Below are positions 27,697 to 36,766 of a DNA stretch of 64,000 nucleotides, in pieces. The notes under the pieces were generated by a model. It was given only the letters and a program-made list of their open reading frames with translations. It was not told the DNA's origin and searched no databases. The position numbers and the translations under genes are program-made. The DNA is from Gulosibacter macacae (GTDB lineage: Bacteria; Actinomycetota; Actinomycetes; Actinomycetales; Microbacteriaceae). The stretch covers positions 1 through 64,000 of the forward strand of contig NZ_RQVS01000008.1 in assembly GCF_003865375.1 (NCBI RefSeq). The letters run 5' to 3'. Within the stretch, counting starts at the first letter, position 1; every line of letters starts with the position of its first letter.

Positions 27697-28583
27697 GCGA
27701 CATCTTCGACTCGCCGATAGCGCGCCAGCTCACCGAACTCAATGCCAAGAAGCGCAAACTCAAGGGCAAGAGCGCCCCAAAGCCGGCGGAAACTCGCATC
27801 ATCACCGTGTCCAACCAAAAGGGCGGGGTCGGCAAGACCACCACCTCGGTCAACCTATCGGCAGCAATGGCGATCCTCGGCATGCGGGTACTCGTCATCG
27901 ACCTTGATCCACAGGGCAATGCTTCAACTGCCCTCAACATCGAGCACCGCGGCGAAACCCCCGGCACCTATGAGGCACTCATCGAGGGTGTCCCAATGAC
28001 AGAACTGGTGCAGCAGAGCCCGGACTTCCCGACTCTGTTCTGCTGCCCGGCCACGCTAGACCTGGCAGGTGCCGAGATTGAACTCGTGAACATGGAGAAC
28101 CGTGAGCACCGCCTCAACACCGCACTCACCAACTTCCTCGATGAATCCAGCGCCACCGGTGAGCGCTTCGATTACGTGTTCATTGACTGCCCTCCCTCGC
28201 TTGGGCTCCTTACTGTCAATGCGTTCGTCGCTGCGCGTGAGCTACTCATCCCGATTCAGTGCGAGTACTACGCACTCGAGGGACTCAGCCAGCTGCTCGG
28301 TACGGTCGAGGAATTCAAGCAGCACCTCAACCCGAGCCTCGCGCTCTCAACCATCGTGCTCACCATGTACGACAAGCGCACGAATCTCTCTCGCGAGGTA
28401 CGGGAAGAGGTCATGAAGCACTTCCCCGAGCAGACTCTCGACTCAGTAATTCCCAGATCAGTGCGTATTTCCGAGGCACCGAGCTACGGGCAGACCGTTA
28501 TGTCGTACGACCCCGAGGGCATCGGGGCTATCGCCTACAAGGAAGCCGCAATGGAGATCGCACAGCGAGGAGCGAACGAGTAA
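27693..28583 (+). CDS. parA: Chromosome-partitioning ATPase ParA (Soj)
   Basis: The 296-residue deviant Walker ATPase moves ParB-parS complexes. Walker A is KGGVGKTT (residues 43-50), Walker A' is LVIDLDPQGNAS, and switch regions YVFIDCPPSLGLLT and GLSQLLGTVEEF are present. The N-terminal 35 residues are basic. AAGAAGGGAAG precedes the ATG. It is one base short of abutting parB, forming the parAB operon. Confidence 0.97.
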   Translation: MSDIFDSPIARQLTELNAKKRKLKGKSAPKPAETRIITVSNQKGGVGKTTTSVNLSAAMAILGMRVLVIDLDPQGNASTALNIEHRGETPGTYEALIEGVPMTELVQQSPDFPTLFCCPATLDLAGAEIELVNMENREHRLNTALTNFLDESSATGERFDYVFIDCPPSLGLLTVNAFVAARELLIPIQCEYYALEGLSQLLGTVEEFKQHLNPSLALSTIVLTMYDKRTNLSREVREEVMKHFPEQTLDSVIPRSVRISEAPSYGQTVMSYDPEGIGAIAYKEAAMEIAQRGANE

Positions 28584-29875
28584 TGGCCACTAAGAAGCGT
28601 GCCGGTCTCGGCCGGGGTCTGAGTGCCCTCATCCCACAAGCGCCGGTTGAAAACGATCGTGCAATTGATGTGTTCTTCGATGGATCTGCACCATCAGGTC
28701 GACGCATTGAATCGACTCAGATCGATGTAGCTGACGTGGAAGAAATCGCTGTTCAACCACCAGAAGTAACCCCCGAGAAGGCCTCCCCTAAGCGCACACG
28801 GGCCACCAAGACCAGAGTAGAAGAATCGACGCAGATCGATGATAAATCTGCCGCAGAAGCGCCTGAACCAGCCGCTGACGTCGACCCCCGTGCCGAGACA
28901 GCGGATGAAATGCCCGCGCACGATGCGGCCGACGTAGACACCAGTGATCGCACAGCCGAGACTCAGCGCACCGCGGACACTCAGAACACCGACGAGACTC
29001 AGAACACCGACGACCCCATTGAAGGTCTCCTCCCCGTGCCCGGCGCGACGCTCCAGACCCTCGACCCGCAGCGCATCGTTCCGAACACCCGACAGCCGCG
29101 AAGCGAGTTCGACCAGGAAGCCCTCGACGAACTCATCCATTCGGTGCGCGAGTTCGGTGTGCTCCAGCCGATCGTGGTTCGGCGCCTGCGCGATGGTGAC
29201 CCGCGGCTCGAGGTCGGCGACTTCGAGCTCATCATGGGTGAGCGCCGCCTCCGCGCCACCAAGGCATCGGGCCGCACCGAAATCCCCGCGATCATCCGCG
29301 ACACCGATGACGACGACATGTTGCGCGATGCGCTGCTCGAGAACCTGCACCGCGCCGACCTCAACCCACTCGAAGAGGCGTCGGCCTACCGACAGCTCCT
29401 CGACGACTTCGGATGCACGCAAGAAGTGCTCGCAAGCCGCATCGGTCGATCGCGTCCACGTATCTCAAACACCCTGCGCCTGCTCAACCTTCCGGTCGAC
29501 GTGCAACGCAAGGTGGCAGCCGGCGTCCTTAGTGCCGGGCACGCTCGCGCGATCCTCTCGGTCGGTGAACCCGCGGCCATGATGCAGCTCGCCGATAAGA
29601 TCATCAACGAAGACTTGTCGGTACGCGACGCTGAGGCTGCCGCATCCCGGTCGGCTTCTCGCGCAGGTCGTCCGAGCGGCGAACCGCGCGAGTCGGGTTC
29701 CTCGCTCTCGGCCTACCTCGACGAAGTGGGCGAGCGTCTTGGCGACCGCCTGAACACCCGAGTCAAAGTCACCCTGCGCAAGACCAAGGGACAGATCACC
29801 GTCGACTTCGCATCAGTGGCTGATCTTCACCGCATCCTTGCCGAACTTGGCGACGAGAGCGCGCCGAGCCACTAG
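28583..29875 (+). CDS. parB: Chromosome-partitioning protein ParB
   Basis: This 430-residue CTPase clamp binds parS. The N-terminal KRAGLGRGLSALIP segment stimulates ParA. A long linker (about residues 30-150) with repeated TQNTDE-like units follows, then the ParB N-domain with NTRQPR and GERRLRAT (CTP-binding), the helix-turn-helix around CTQEVLASRIGRSRPRISNTLRLL, and a C-terminal dimer domain. The linker is longer than in most chromosomal ParB proteins. Confidence 0.97.
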   Translation: MATKKRAGLGRGLSALIPQAPVENDRAIDVFFDGSAPSGRRIESTQIDVADVEEIAVQPPEVTPEKASPKRTRATKTRVEESTQIDDKSAAEAPEPAADVDPRAETADEMPAHDAADVDTSDRTAETQRTADTQNTDETQNTDDPIEGLLPVPGATLQTLDPQRIVPNTRQPRSEFDQEALDELIHSVREFGVLQPIVVRRLRDGDPRLEVGDFELIMGERRLRATKASGRTEIPAIIRDTDDDDMLRDALLENLHRADLNPLEEASAYRQLLDDFGCTQEVLASRIGRSRPRISNTLRLLNLPVDVQRKVAAGVLSAGHARAILSVGEPAAMMQLADKIINEDLSVRDAEAAASRSASRAGRPSGEPRESGSSLSAYLDEVGERLGDRLNTRVKVTLRKTKGQITVDFASVADLHRILAELGDESAPSH

Positions 29876-29878
29876 CTA

Positions 29879-29899
29879 GTGCTTCGAGAACCTCAGCAC
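29879..29899. repeat. 21-bp dispersed palindromic repeat
   Basis: GTGCTTCGAGA-A-CCTCAGCAC matches copies at 6119-6139, 42288-42308 and 42311-42331. Partial echoes follow at about 29915-29925. Confidence 0.7.
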
Positions 29900-29932
29900 A
29901 CCAAAACGCAGACAACCTCAGCACACGCCATA

Positions 29933-29975
29933 GAGAATGCGGGCCCCACACTTCACGTGTGGAGCCCGCATTCTC
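29933..29975. terminator. Bidirectional terminator between parB and ddl
   Basis: Arms of 19 bases beginning GAGAATGCGGGC pair around a TTCAC loop with one mismatch. The two flanking operons converge here. Confidence 0.85.
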
Positions 29976-29985
29976 TTCAACGCAC

Positions 29986-31008
29986 CTAGTTCCGCGCACC
30001 CCGGTCGGCCGCCTTCGCGGCCAGCTGCGCATACACATCCGAAAGCTCAAGACCCGCCGCCTCAATGCCCAGCGGCACGAGTGAAGTCTCGGTCATGCCC
30101 GGAATCGGGTCAGCCTCGATGAACCACGGCTCGCCCTCCTCATCGACGATGAAGTCGATGCGGGCAATATCGGCGAGGCCGATCGTTTCGTAGGCATCGA
30201 GCGCAATGGCGGCAACGCGCTCTGCAACCTCAGGCGACAATCGCGCCGGCGAGTAATAGATGGTCTCGCCAGCGTTGTAGCGCGCCTCATAGTCAAAGGT
30301 GCCCGACTTCGGCACTGCCTCGACCGCAGGCATCGCCACCGGGCCATCGCCGAGATCGATCACGCCCACCATGACTTCGGTGCCCGCGATCTGCTTCTCG
30401 ATGAGCACACTGTCGCCGTAGGTGAAGGCAGTCACCAACGCGCGCGAAAACTCGCTCAGCGTGTTCACGAAACTCACGCCCTGCGCTGAACCACCCTCAA
30501 CGGGCTTCACGACCGCCGGGTAGTCGATCCCCTGTGCGATCGCCTTGATGACGCTCGTTGCTCCGAGTTCACGGAACGTCTCGTTCGGCAACGCGATCGA
30601 CTGCGGCGTCGAGTGACCAGCGCGCTTCACGAGCGCCTTCGCGGTCCCCTTATTCCACGCCAGTTTCGCCGCCGTCGGCCGCGACCCCACATACGGGATG
30701 CCAGAGGCGCGCAAGAGCGAATAGAGCGCACCGTTCTCGCCCGAGGCGCCGTGCAGCAGCGGCCACACGACGTCGTATTCGTGCTCAGCGAGCCATGGCA
30801 ACAGCGTTTCGTCGGGCTCTCGGATGGTGACGTGGGCACCGGCGCGCAGCAGCGCATCCGCAACCCGTCGGCCCGAGCGCAACGACACGTCTCGCTCGTG
30901 CGAGATGCCACCCGAGAGGATGACGACGTGACGGCCTTCGATGGTCATGCGAACTCCTTGTGCGGGGGCGGGTGCAGGGGCGGATGCGGGAATGTTCGGG
31001 TCGGTCAC
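29986..31008 (-). CDS. ddl: D-alanine--D-alanine ligase family protein
   Basis: This ATP-grasp enzyme of 340 residues should join D-alanine for the peptidoglycan stem peptide. Visible are the N-terminal VVILSGGISHERDVSLRSG, PLLHGASGENG, the ATP-grasp segment YPAVVKPVEGGSAQGVSFV, and the C-terminal metal-binding IDFIVDEEGEPWFIEADPIPGMT. Canonical Ddl has NEINTxPG at that last site; here it is EADPIPG, so a variant ligase activity is possible. The GTG at 31008 overlaps the aminotransferase stop; the core starts at ATG 30948 (MTIEGRHVV), which is the alternative start. Confidence 0.88.
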   Translation of the reverse strand: MTDPNIPASAPAPAPAQGVRMTIEGRHVVILSGGISHERDVSLRSGRRVADALLRAGAHVTIREPDETLLPWLAEHEYDVVWPLLHGASGENGALYSLLRASGIPYVGSRPTAAKLAWNKGTAKALVKRAGHSTPQSIALPNETFRELGATSVIKAIAQGIDYPAVVKPVEGGSAQGVSFVNTLSEFSRALVTAFTYGDSVLIEKQIAGTEVMVGVIDLGDGPVAMPAVEAVPKSGTFDYEARYNAGETIYYSPARLSPEVAERVAAIALDAYETIGLADIARIDFIVDEEGEPWFIEADPIPGMTETSLVPLGIEAAGLELSDVYAQLAAKAADRGARN

Positions 31009-32327
31009 GCGAGATCGGCCGGGGCTTGTTCGTAGTGCTTGCGGTCGCTCGTTCGCGATCCCATGCCACCGAACGTCTCGATCAACTCCATCTCGTCGTT
31101 GATCACATTCGCGAGGCGGCGCACCCCGAGCTTGATTCGGTCGGGCGTCGGCAGACAGAACGAGAGACGAAGCTCCTGGTGGCCACGGCCATCTGCGTAG
31201 AACCCGGTGCCCGGGGTATACGCCACAAGCTCCTTCGTCGCGCGCGGCAACATCTGCTTCGAATCGAGTGATTCAGGTAGCGACACCCAGGTGAAGAATC
31301 CGCCGTTCGGTACGGTCCAGCTCAGCTGCGGCAGGTGTTCGCTGAGCGCGGCGAGCATAGTGTCACGACGCTCAGCATAAATACCCCGGTAGGTATCAAT
31401 CTGGGCGCGCCAATCAGCCTGGTTGAGGTACTCGGTCACCAACCACTGGTTGAACGTCGACGGCGACAGAATCGACGACTCGACGGCGAGGATGAGTTTC
31501 TCGCGCACTGCGTGCGGGGCAATCACAAAGCCCACGCGCACGCCGGGCGAGAGAATCTTCGAGAACGATCCCAGGTAGATGACGTTGTCCGCATCCATCG
31601 AGCGAATCGCATCGGGAGCGGGCTTATCGAAGTAGAGGAGCCCATAGGGGTTGTCTTCGAGCACGAGCACGCGCTCACGCACGCAGATCTCGAGGATCTC
31701 GCGGCGGCGCTCAGCGCTCATGGTGACGCCGGTCGGGTTATTGAAGTTCGGAATCGTGTAGAGGAACTTGATCGTCTTGCCTGCGGCACGAAGCTCGCGG
31801 ATGCTCTGCTCGAGCGCGCGCGGATCAAGCCCCTCGTCGTCCATCTCGAGGTGCACGATGTCGGCCTCGTACGACTTGAAGGTACCGAGCGCGCCGACGT
31901 AGCTCGGCGACTCAGCGAGCACCACATCGCCCGGATTAATAAAGAGCTTCGTGACGAGGTCGAGCGCGTGCTGCGAGCCGGTCGTCGTGACGATGTCGTC
32001 GGGCGAGACATCGGTGATGCCCTCGATGGCGACAAGCTCGAGAATCTTCTCGCGCAGCTGGGGGATGCCCTGACCACCGCCGTATTGCAGCGCCTCGGGA
32101 CCGTGGTCGCGCATCATCCGCTCAAACGCCTGGCGGATGAGGTCTTCGGGAAGGGCTTCAACGAACGGCGAGCCGCCGGCGAGCGAGACCACTTCGGGGC
32201 GGGAGGCGACGGCAAACAGGGCGCGCACCTCGCTCACCGTGAGTCCAAGAGTTCGGGTGGCGTAGCTCGAGTACCAGGGGTCGAAAGTGTGACCCTGGCT
32301 CGGCATTGAGGGATCCTGCGCTGACAC
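31005..32327 (-). CDS. PLP-dependent aminotransferase (class I/II, 2-aminoadipate transaminase-like)
   Basis: The 440-residue fold-type I enzyme has a PLP lysine in YLGSFSKILSPGVRVGF and the upstream LYTIPNFNNPTG motif. The N-terminal SLAGGSPFVEALP matches the MocR/KAT-II-like aminotransferase group without its GntR domain. The substrate is unknown. It is translationally coupled to ddl by four overlapping bases and the pair is conserved beside parAB in related actinobacteria, which suggests but does not prove a cell wall amino acid role. Confidence 0.9.
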   Translation of the reverse strand: MSAQDPSMPSQGHTFDPWYSSYATRTLGLTVSEVRALFAVASRPEVVSLAGGSPFVEALPEDLIRQAFERMMRDHGPEALQYGGGQGIPQLREKILELVAIEGITDVSPDDIVTTTGSQHALDLVTKLFINPGDVVLAESPSYVGALGTFKSYEADIVHLEMDDEGLDPRALEQSIRELRAAGKTIKFLYTIPNFNNPTGVTMSAERRREILEICVRERVLVLEDNPYGLLYFDKPAPDAIRSMDADNVIYLGSFSKILSPGVRVGFVIAPHAVREKLILAVESSILSPSTFNQWLVTEYLNQADWRAQIDTYRGIYAERRDTMLAALSEHLPQLSWTVPNGGFFTWVSLPESLDSKQMLPRATKELVAYTPGTGFYADGRGHQELRLSFCLPTPDRIKLGVRRLANVINDEMELIETFGGMGSRTSDRKHYEQAPADLA

Positions 32328-32367
32328 TTGTGTCCTTTTGGCTGAAGACGAAAGGCCAGTCTACGCC

Positions 32368-32409
32368 TGAGGGCCCAGGCGATGCGTGAGACATCGGCCC
32401 GGGCCCTCA
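32368..32409. terminator. Hairpin after trxA
   Basis: TGAGGGCCC (32368-32376) pairs with GGGCCCTCA (32401-32409), extended by GGC-GATG/CATCGGCC inside with small mismatches. It lies downstream of the trxB-trxA operon on the minus strand and upstream of the aminotransferase gene. Confidence 0.7.
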
Positions 32410-32440
32410 AGAGTTTCTGATTGCCTCGCGGCAACCCGAG

Positions 32441-32764
32441 TTAGTCGAGAAGACCCTCAAAGTCCTTTTCGAGCGCACCCTTCGGGCGAGCACCGACGAC
32501 TTCCTTCTTCACTTCGCCGTCGCGGAAGAGCTTGATCGCGGGGATGCTCGTCACGCGGTATTCGGTCGCGAGGTCGAATTCGTCGTCAACGTTGACCTTG
32601 ACGACCTTGACATTCGGATGCTCCGCCGCAATTTGGTCGAGGATCGGCGACAGCTGGCGGCAGGGACCGCACCAGGGCGCCCAGAAGTCGACAATGACCG
32701 AACCTTCGGCCTCGAGCACCTCGGCCGCAAAGTTCTCGGTGGTGGCGTTAATGACGTCGTTCAT
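32441..32764 (-). CDS. trxA: Thioredoxin
   Basis: The 107-residue thioredoxin has the active site WCGPC with cysteines at residues 32 and 35, VDFWAPW before it, and the cis-proline TSIPAIKLF. It starts one base after the trxB stop, so TrxB and its substrate are made from one message. Confidence 0.97.
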   Translation of the reverse strand: MNDVINATTENFAAEVLEAEGSVIVDFWAPWCGPCRQLSPILDQIAAEHPNVKVVKVNVDDEFDLATEYRVTSIPAIKLFRDGEVKKEVVGARPKGALEKDFEGLLD

Positions 32765-32765
32765 C

Positions 32766-33845
32766 TCAGTTCTCCTTCTTGAGACCGGCAAGCCCCAGGT
32801 TGCCGAAATCGATCGGGTTGAGCGTGATCCCACCGAGCTCGGGTGCCGCAGCCACCTCGATCGGGGATTCAGCCGGGGTCTCGCTCGGTGCCGACTCTTC
32901 GTCAACCTTCGCGAGCAGCTCCGCTGGCAACCCGGCAAGGTAGGCCTCAGCGTCAAGTGCGGCGGTGCATCCAGAGCCCGCGGCGGTGATCGCCTGGCGG
33001 TAGTGGTCGTCGACGACGTCACCGCAGGCAAACACACCGGGGAGCGACGTGCGTGACGAGCGCCCCTCAACGGCAATGACGCCCGATTCGGTGAGGTCGA
33101 TTTGGCCGGCAACGAGTTCGGTGCGCGGCACATTGCCGATCGCGACGAAGATGCCGGTGAGGTCGAGTTTGCGTTCGTCGCCGGTCACCGTGTCGCGCAG
33201 ACGTACGCCCGAGACCTGCTGGTCACCGAGGATCTCTTCGACGGTGACGTTCGTGACCCAGTCGATCTTCGGGTTCGCACGAGCACGCTCGAGCATGATC
33301 TTTGAGGCGCGGAAGTTGTCGGAGCGGTGAATCACCGTGACCCGGTCGGCAAAGCGGGTGAGGAAGGTCGCTTCTTCCATTGCCGAGTCGCCACCACCGA
33401 CGACGGCGATGTGCTGTTCCTTGAAGAATGCGCCGTCACAGGTGGCACACCACGAGATACCGCGACCGGCGAGTCGGTCTTCACTTTCGAGGCCGAGGCG
33501 GCGGTAAGCCGAGCCGGTGGCGATGATGACGGCGAGCGCTTCGTATTCGCCTGAGTACGAGGTGCGGATGCGCTTGATCTCGCCCGAGAGGTCAACCGAT
33601 TCGACATCGTCGTAGACAAGTTCGGTGCCGAAGCGTTCAGCCTGTTCCTGCATTTTCTGCATGAGGTCGGGACCCATGACGCCGTCGGGGAAGCCGGGGA
33701 AGTTCTCGACGTCGGTGGTGTTCATGAGTTCGCCGCCCACGGTGACCGCCGAGGTAAACATGACGGGCTTGAGGCCGGCACGGGCGACGTAAATCGCAGC
33801 GGTGTAGCCGGCCGGGCCGGATCCGATGATCGCGACGTTGCGCAT
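32766..33845 (-). CDS. trxB: Thioredoxin reductase with C-terminal extension
   Basis: The 359-residue NADPH/FAD enzyme reduces thioredoxin. FAD-binding GSGPAGYTAA, the redox disulfide CATC (C133, C136), NADPH-binding GGGDSAMEEA and FACGDVVD are all present. The catalytic protein ends near residue 315. A further 40 or so residues are Pro/Glu/Ala-rich, followed by a short Gly/Leu-rich end (GITLNPIDFGNLGLAGL), an unusual tail that runs right up to trxA. A sigma-R/SigH-like promoter lies upstream. Confidence 0.96.
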   Translation of the reverse strand: MRNVAIIGSGPAGYTAAIYVARAGLKPVMFTSAVTVGGELMNTTDVENFPGFPDGVMGPDLMQKMQEQAERFGTELVYDDVESVDLSGEIKRIRTSYSGEYEALAVIIATGSAYRRLGLESEDRLAGRGISWCATCDGAFFKEQHIAVVGGGDSAMEEATFLTRFADRVTVIHRSDNFRASKIMLERARANPKIDWVTNVTVEEILGDQQVSGVRLRDTVTGDERKLDLTGIFVAIGNVPRTELVAGQIDLTESGVIAVEGRSSRTSLPGVFACGDVVDDHYRQAITAAGSGCTAALDAEAYLAGLPAELLAKVDEESAPSETPAESPIEVAAAPELGGITLNPIDFGNLGLAGLKKEN

Positions 33846-33926
33846 TTCATCTCCTGAAGTTGAGTTTTCGATAGACAGTTGAGGTCTGAGTGGGCGGGGC
33901 AAGCCCGCGAGTTCGCTACCGGTGGC

Positions 33927-33952
33927 AACCGAACGCTGCTCGCGACTATTCC
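33927..33952 (-). promoter_or_regulatory. Sigma-R/SigH-type promoter of trxB-trxA
   Basis: On the minus strand GGAAT (33948-33952) is followed after exactly 18 bases by GTT (33927-33929), matching the GGAAT-N18-GTT pattern of actinobacterial disulfide-stress sigma factors. trxBA is a classic target of these. It overlaps the stop codon of the methyltransferase gene and gives a leader of about 75 bases. Confidence 0.65.
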
Positions 33953-34854
33953 ACGGGTTCCCGAACGAATCCCGCTGACGTTCCGAATATGACGGAGTCG
34001 TCATCGGGGCGTTGCACGCGTTCGGTGATCACTTCAATCGCGGTCGGGCTTTCGTCGACGAGCACGAAGCGACGGCCGAGTGCCTGAGCGACCGCTCCGG
34101 TCGTGCCACTGCCTGCAAAGAAATCGAGCACCCAATCGCCGGGTCTACTGCTCGCCTGCAGGATGCGGCGGAGCACGCCCGCGGGTTTCTGCGTGGGATA
34201 GCCGGTGGCTTCGTGGCCGGTGGGCGAGACGATGGTGTGCCACCAGACATCGGTCGGTAGTTTGCCGCGCGCGGCCTTCTCTGGGGTGACGAGTCCCGGG
34301 GCCATATAGGGCTCGCGGTCGACCTCTTCGCTATTGAAGTAGTAGCGCTTGGCGTCTTTGACATAGACGAGGATGTTGTCGTGCTTCGATGGCCAGCGCG
34401 ACTTGGCGCGGGCACCGTAGTCGTACGCCCAGATGATCTCGTTGAGAAAGTTCTCGCGGCCAAAGAGCGCATCCAGTAGCACTTTCGCGTAGTGCGACTC
34501 GCGATAGTCGAGGTGCAGATAGAGCGTGCCGCTCGGGGCAAGTAGCCGCCAGGCTTCTTCGAGCCGCGGCTCCAGGAACGCCCAATAGTCGACGAACTCG
34601 TCGTTGTAGCCGAGCACCCGGCCCTTCACGGTCTCGTAGTTCAGGCCGTGAAATCCGACGCGTGAGCCGTGCTCGGAGCGCACTGATTTCGTCGACTGTC
34701 GAGTCTGGATGCGGCCGGTATTGAATGGCGGGTCGAGGTAGATGAGCTGAAACGAGGCATCGGGCAGTCGTCGCACCACCTCGAGGTTGTCGCCGTGAAT
34801 CACCAGATTCGGGCCGTCGGGGCGCCAGCTGAAGGCGGAGAGTTCGGAGGTCAA
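33946..34854 (-). CDS. Site-specific DNA methyltransferase (beta-class, adenine-N6 or cytosine-N4)
   Basis: The 302-residue protein has catalytic DPPF (residues 41-44) before the SAM-binding FAGSGTT (246-252), the order of beta-class amino-methyltransferases. ATGYPTQKP before motif I is also typical. No restriction endonuclease gene is adjacent, so it is an orphan methyltransferase in this window, between murJ (10 bp upstream) and trxB. The target sequence cannot be read from the protein. Confidence 0.93.
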   Translation of the reverse strand: MTSELSAFSWRPDGPNLVIHGDNLEVVRRLPDASFQLIYLDPPFNTGRIQTRQSTKSVRSEHGSRVGFHGLNYETVKGRVLGYNDEFVDYWAFLEPRLEEAWRLLAPSGTLYLHLDYRESHYAKVLLDALFGRENFLNEIIWAYDYGARAKSRWPSKHDNILVYVKDAKRYYFNSEEVDREPYMAPGLVTPEKAARGKLPTDVWWHTIVSPTGHEATGYPTQKPAGVLRRILQASSRPGDWVLDFFAGSGTTGAVAQALGRRFVLVDESPTAIEVITERVQRPDDDSVIFGTSAGFVREPVE

Positions 34855-34864
34855 CGAACACCGC

Positions 34865-36763
34865 TTAGATGAGTGGCTCGTCGTCGGCCCGGTGGCGGGC
34901 GAGATATTCCTCGCGGCGGCGCTCGGCCACCTGCTGCCGCAGCTCGCGTCGGCTTGGCAGCTCGCTCGTGTGTTGGGATGCGGCGGTCGCGAGTTCGCTC
35001 ATCGGCGTTCCCGACATGGTCGCGCCGACACTCGAGGACATATCGACCTCGGTTTCTTCGACGAGCGAGCCGAACTCTTCGGCAAAGTCTTCGGCGTTCG
35101 CGGTGCGGGCATCGTGGCGGTTCGTCACGGTGGAGTGGCGGCCGCGGGGCTTGTCGAAGCGGCTCACGAGCGGGCGGGCGAAGGTTTCGAGCTCGGGTGA
35201 GCGCAGCGCTGCCGAGAGGCCGAAATAGGCGATGAGCATCGCTACACCGGCTGCGGCGCAGGTGATGAGGGCGGCGAGGATGCTGCTGCGGGCCCAGCCC
35301 CCGGAACCGTACGCTCCGAGCATCCAGACAATGAGCAACCCGATGAGTGCGGTAGGAACGGCCGCGATGGCAAAGCGGAGCCCCGCGCGCACAAGCTCCC
35401 GGCCATCAATGCCGCCTAGACGCTTGCGTAGCACGGCAAACAGAATGAAGAACCTGATGAGCGTCGCGAGCGATTGGGTGAGCACGAGCCCGAGCACGAG
35501 CGTCTCGACCGGCAGCAGCATCGTGGCGAGCCAAATACCGAGCAGTTGCAATGGCGTCGTGCCGAGATAGAGGAAGAACGCCGAACGGGTGTCTTCAAAC
35601 GCGTAGAACACGCGCTGCAGGAAGTAGAGCAGCGAATAGGGCAACAGGCTCAGCATCGCGCCGCAAAGGAGCAGGGCGAGCGCCTCGAGGCCTCGATCGG
35701 TGCTGTCGAAAATTCGCGCGAATGCGGGTGAGATCACCATGAGCGCCACGGTCGAAAAGACCATGAACATGGTGATCGTGCGCGCGCCCTCCGAGAACTG
35801 CCGCACGACCGAGGTGCGGTCGCCATCGGCTACGCGCTCGCTCAACGAGGTGAACATGGTGGTGGTGAGTGACACCGTGATGATCGAGTGCGGCAGCATG
35901 AAGATCATCCAGGCGTTCTGCAGTGCTGCAAGCGATGCGGCCTGACCGAACGCGAGGTTGGTGGCAAGCGTCTCAACCCAACCGGTGATCTGCACGACGA
36001 CGAGCACACCGAGCGACCAACTTGCCAGTGTGCCGACCTTGCTCAGGCCCGTACCGCGGAAGTGGAAGTCGGGCCGGTAGGGGAAGCCCGCCTTCGGGAG
36101 GAAGAGGAAGAGCACGCCCGCCTGAATCACCACGCCGAGGGTGGTCATGCCGCCGAGCACCGCGATCATCACCGGCGACCATTCGGCGATCGTGCGTTCG
36201 CCGGTGGGGTCGGCTCCGAACATCCAGCCGAACATCATCAAGCCCACAATCGCGATCACGTTGTTGAGCACCGGCGCCCAAGCGAACGGTGCGAAGACCT
36301 TGCGAGCGTTGAGCACCTCTGAGACCACGGCATACAGCCCGTAGAAAAACACCTGCGGCAGACACCAATAGGCAAAGGCAACGACGAGGGCGAGCTGTTC
36401 TCCCGACAGCGTCATGCCGTAAAGCCAGGCGATAAACGGTGCCCCAACGGTGATGATGATCGTGATCGAGCCGAGCACGATGATGGCAAGCGTGATGAGC
36501 CGGTTCACATAGCGTTGTCCGCCATCCTCCTGCTTCGTCGCGCGCACGATTTGCGGTACGAGCACCGCGTTAAGCAGGCCGCCAGCAATGAGCGCATAGA
36601 TGCTTGCCGGCAGCGAGTTCGCGTTCGCAAAACCATCCGCCGAGACTGATCCGACCAGACCAATGGTCTGCGCCAACACGATCGCCTTGACGAACCCGAG
36701 TGCACGAGACACCATCGTCCCCGAAGCGAGGATGAGGCTTGTGCGGCCCAGCGAATTTGCCAT
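34865..36763 (-). CDS. murJ: Lipid II flippase MurJ (MviN family)
   Basis: The 632-residue multi-pass membrane protein of the MOP exporter superfamily flips lipid II for peptidoglycan synthesis. It starts LGRTSLILASGTMVSRALGFVKAIVLA, the usual first helix, and shows about 14 hydrophobic segments to residue 520. A roughly 110-residue polar cytoplasmic tail ends RREEYLARHRADDEPLI. It starts three bases after the DUF6049 gene, a conserved actinobacterial pair. Confidence 0.95.
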   Translation of the reverse strand: MANSLGRTSLILASGTMVSRALGFVKAIVLAQTIGLVGSVSADGFANANSLPASIYALIAGGLLNAVLVPQIVRATKQEDGGQRYVNRLITLAIIVLGSITIIITVGAPFIAWLYGMTLSGEQLALVVAFAYWCLPQVFFYGLYAVVSEVLNARKVFAPFAWAPVLNNVIAIVGLMMFGWMFGADPTGERTIAEWSPVMIAVLGGMTTLGVVIQAGVLFLFLPKAGFPYRPDFHFRGTGLSKVGTLASWSLGVLVVVQITGWVETLATNLAFGQAASLAALQNAWMIFMLPHSIITVSLTTTMFTSLSERVADGDRTSVVRQFSEGARTITMFMVFSTVALMVISPAFARIFDSTDRGLEALALLLCGAMLSLLPYSLLYFLQRVFYAFEDTRSAFFLYLGTTPLQLLGIWLATMLLPVETLVLGLVLTQSLATLIRFFILFAVLRKRLGGIDGRELVRAGLRFAIAAVPTALIGLLIVWMLGAYGSGGWARSSILAALITCAAAGVAMLIAYFGLSAALRSPELETFARPLVSRFDKPRGRHSTVTNRHDARTANAEDFAEEFGSLVEETEVDMSSSVGATMSGTPMSELATAASQHTSELPSRRELRQQVAERRREEYLARHRADDEPLI

Positions 36764-36766
36764 GTC

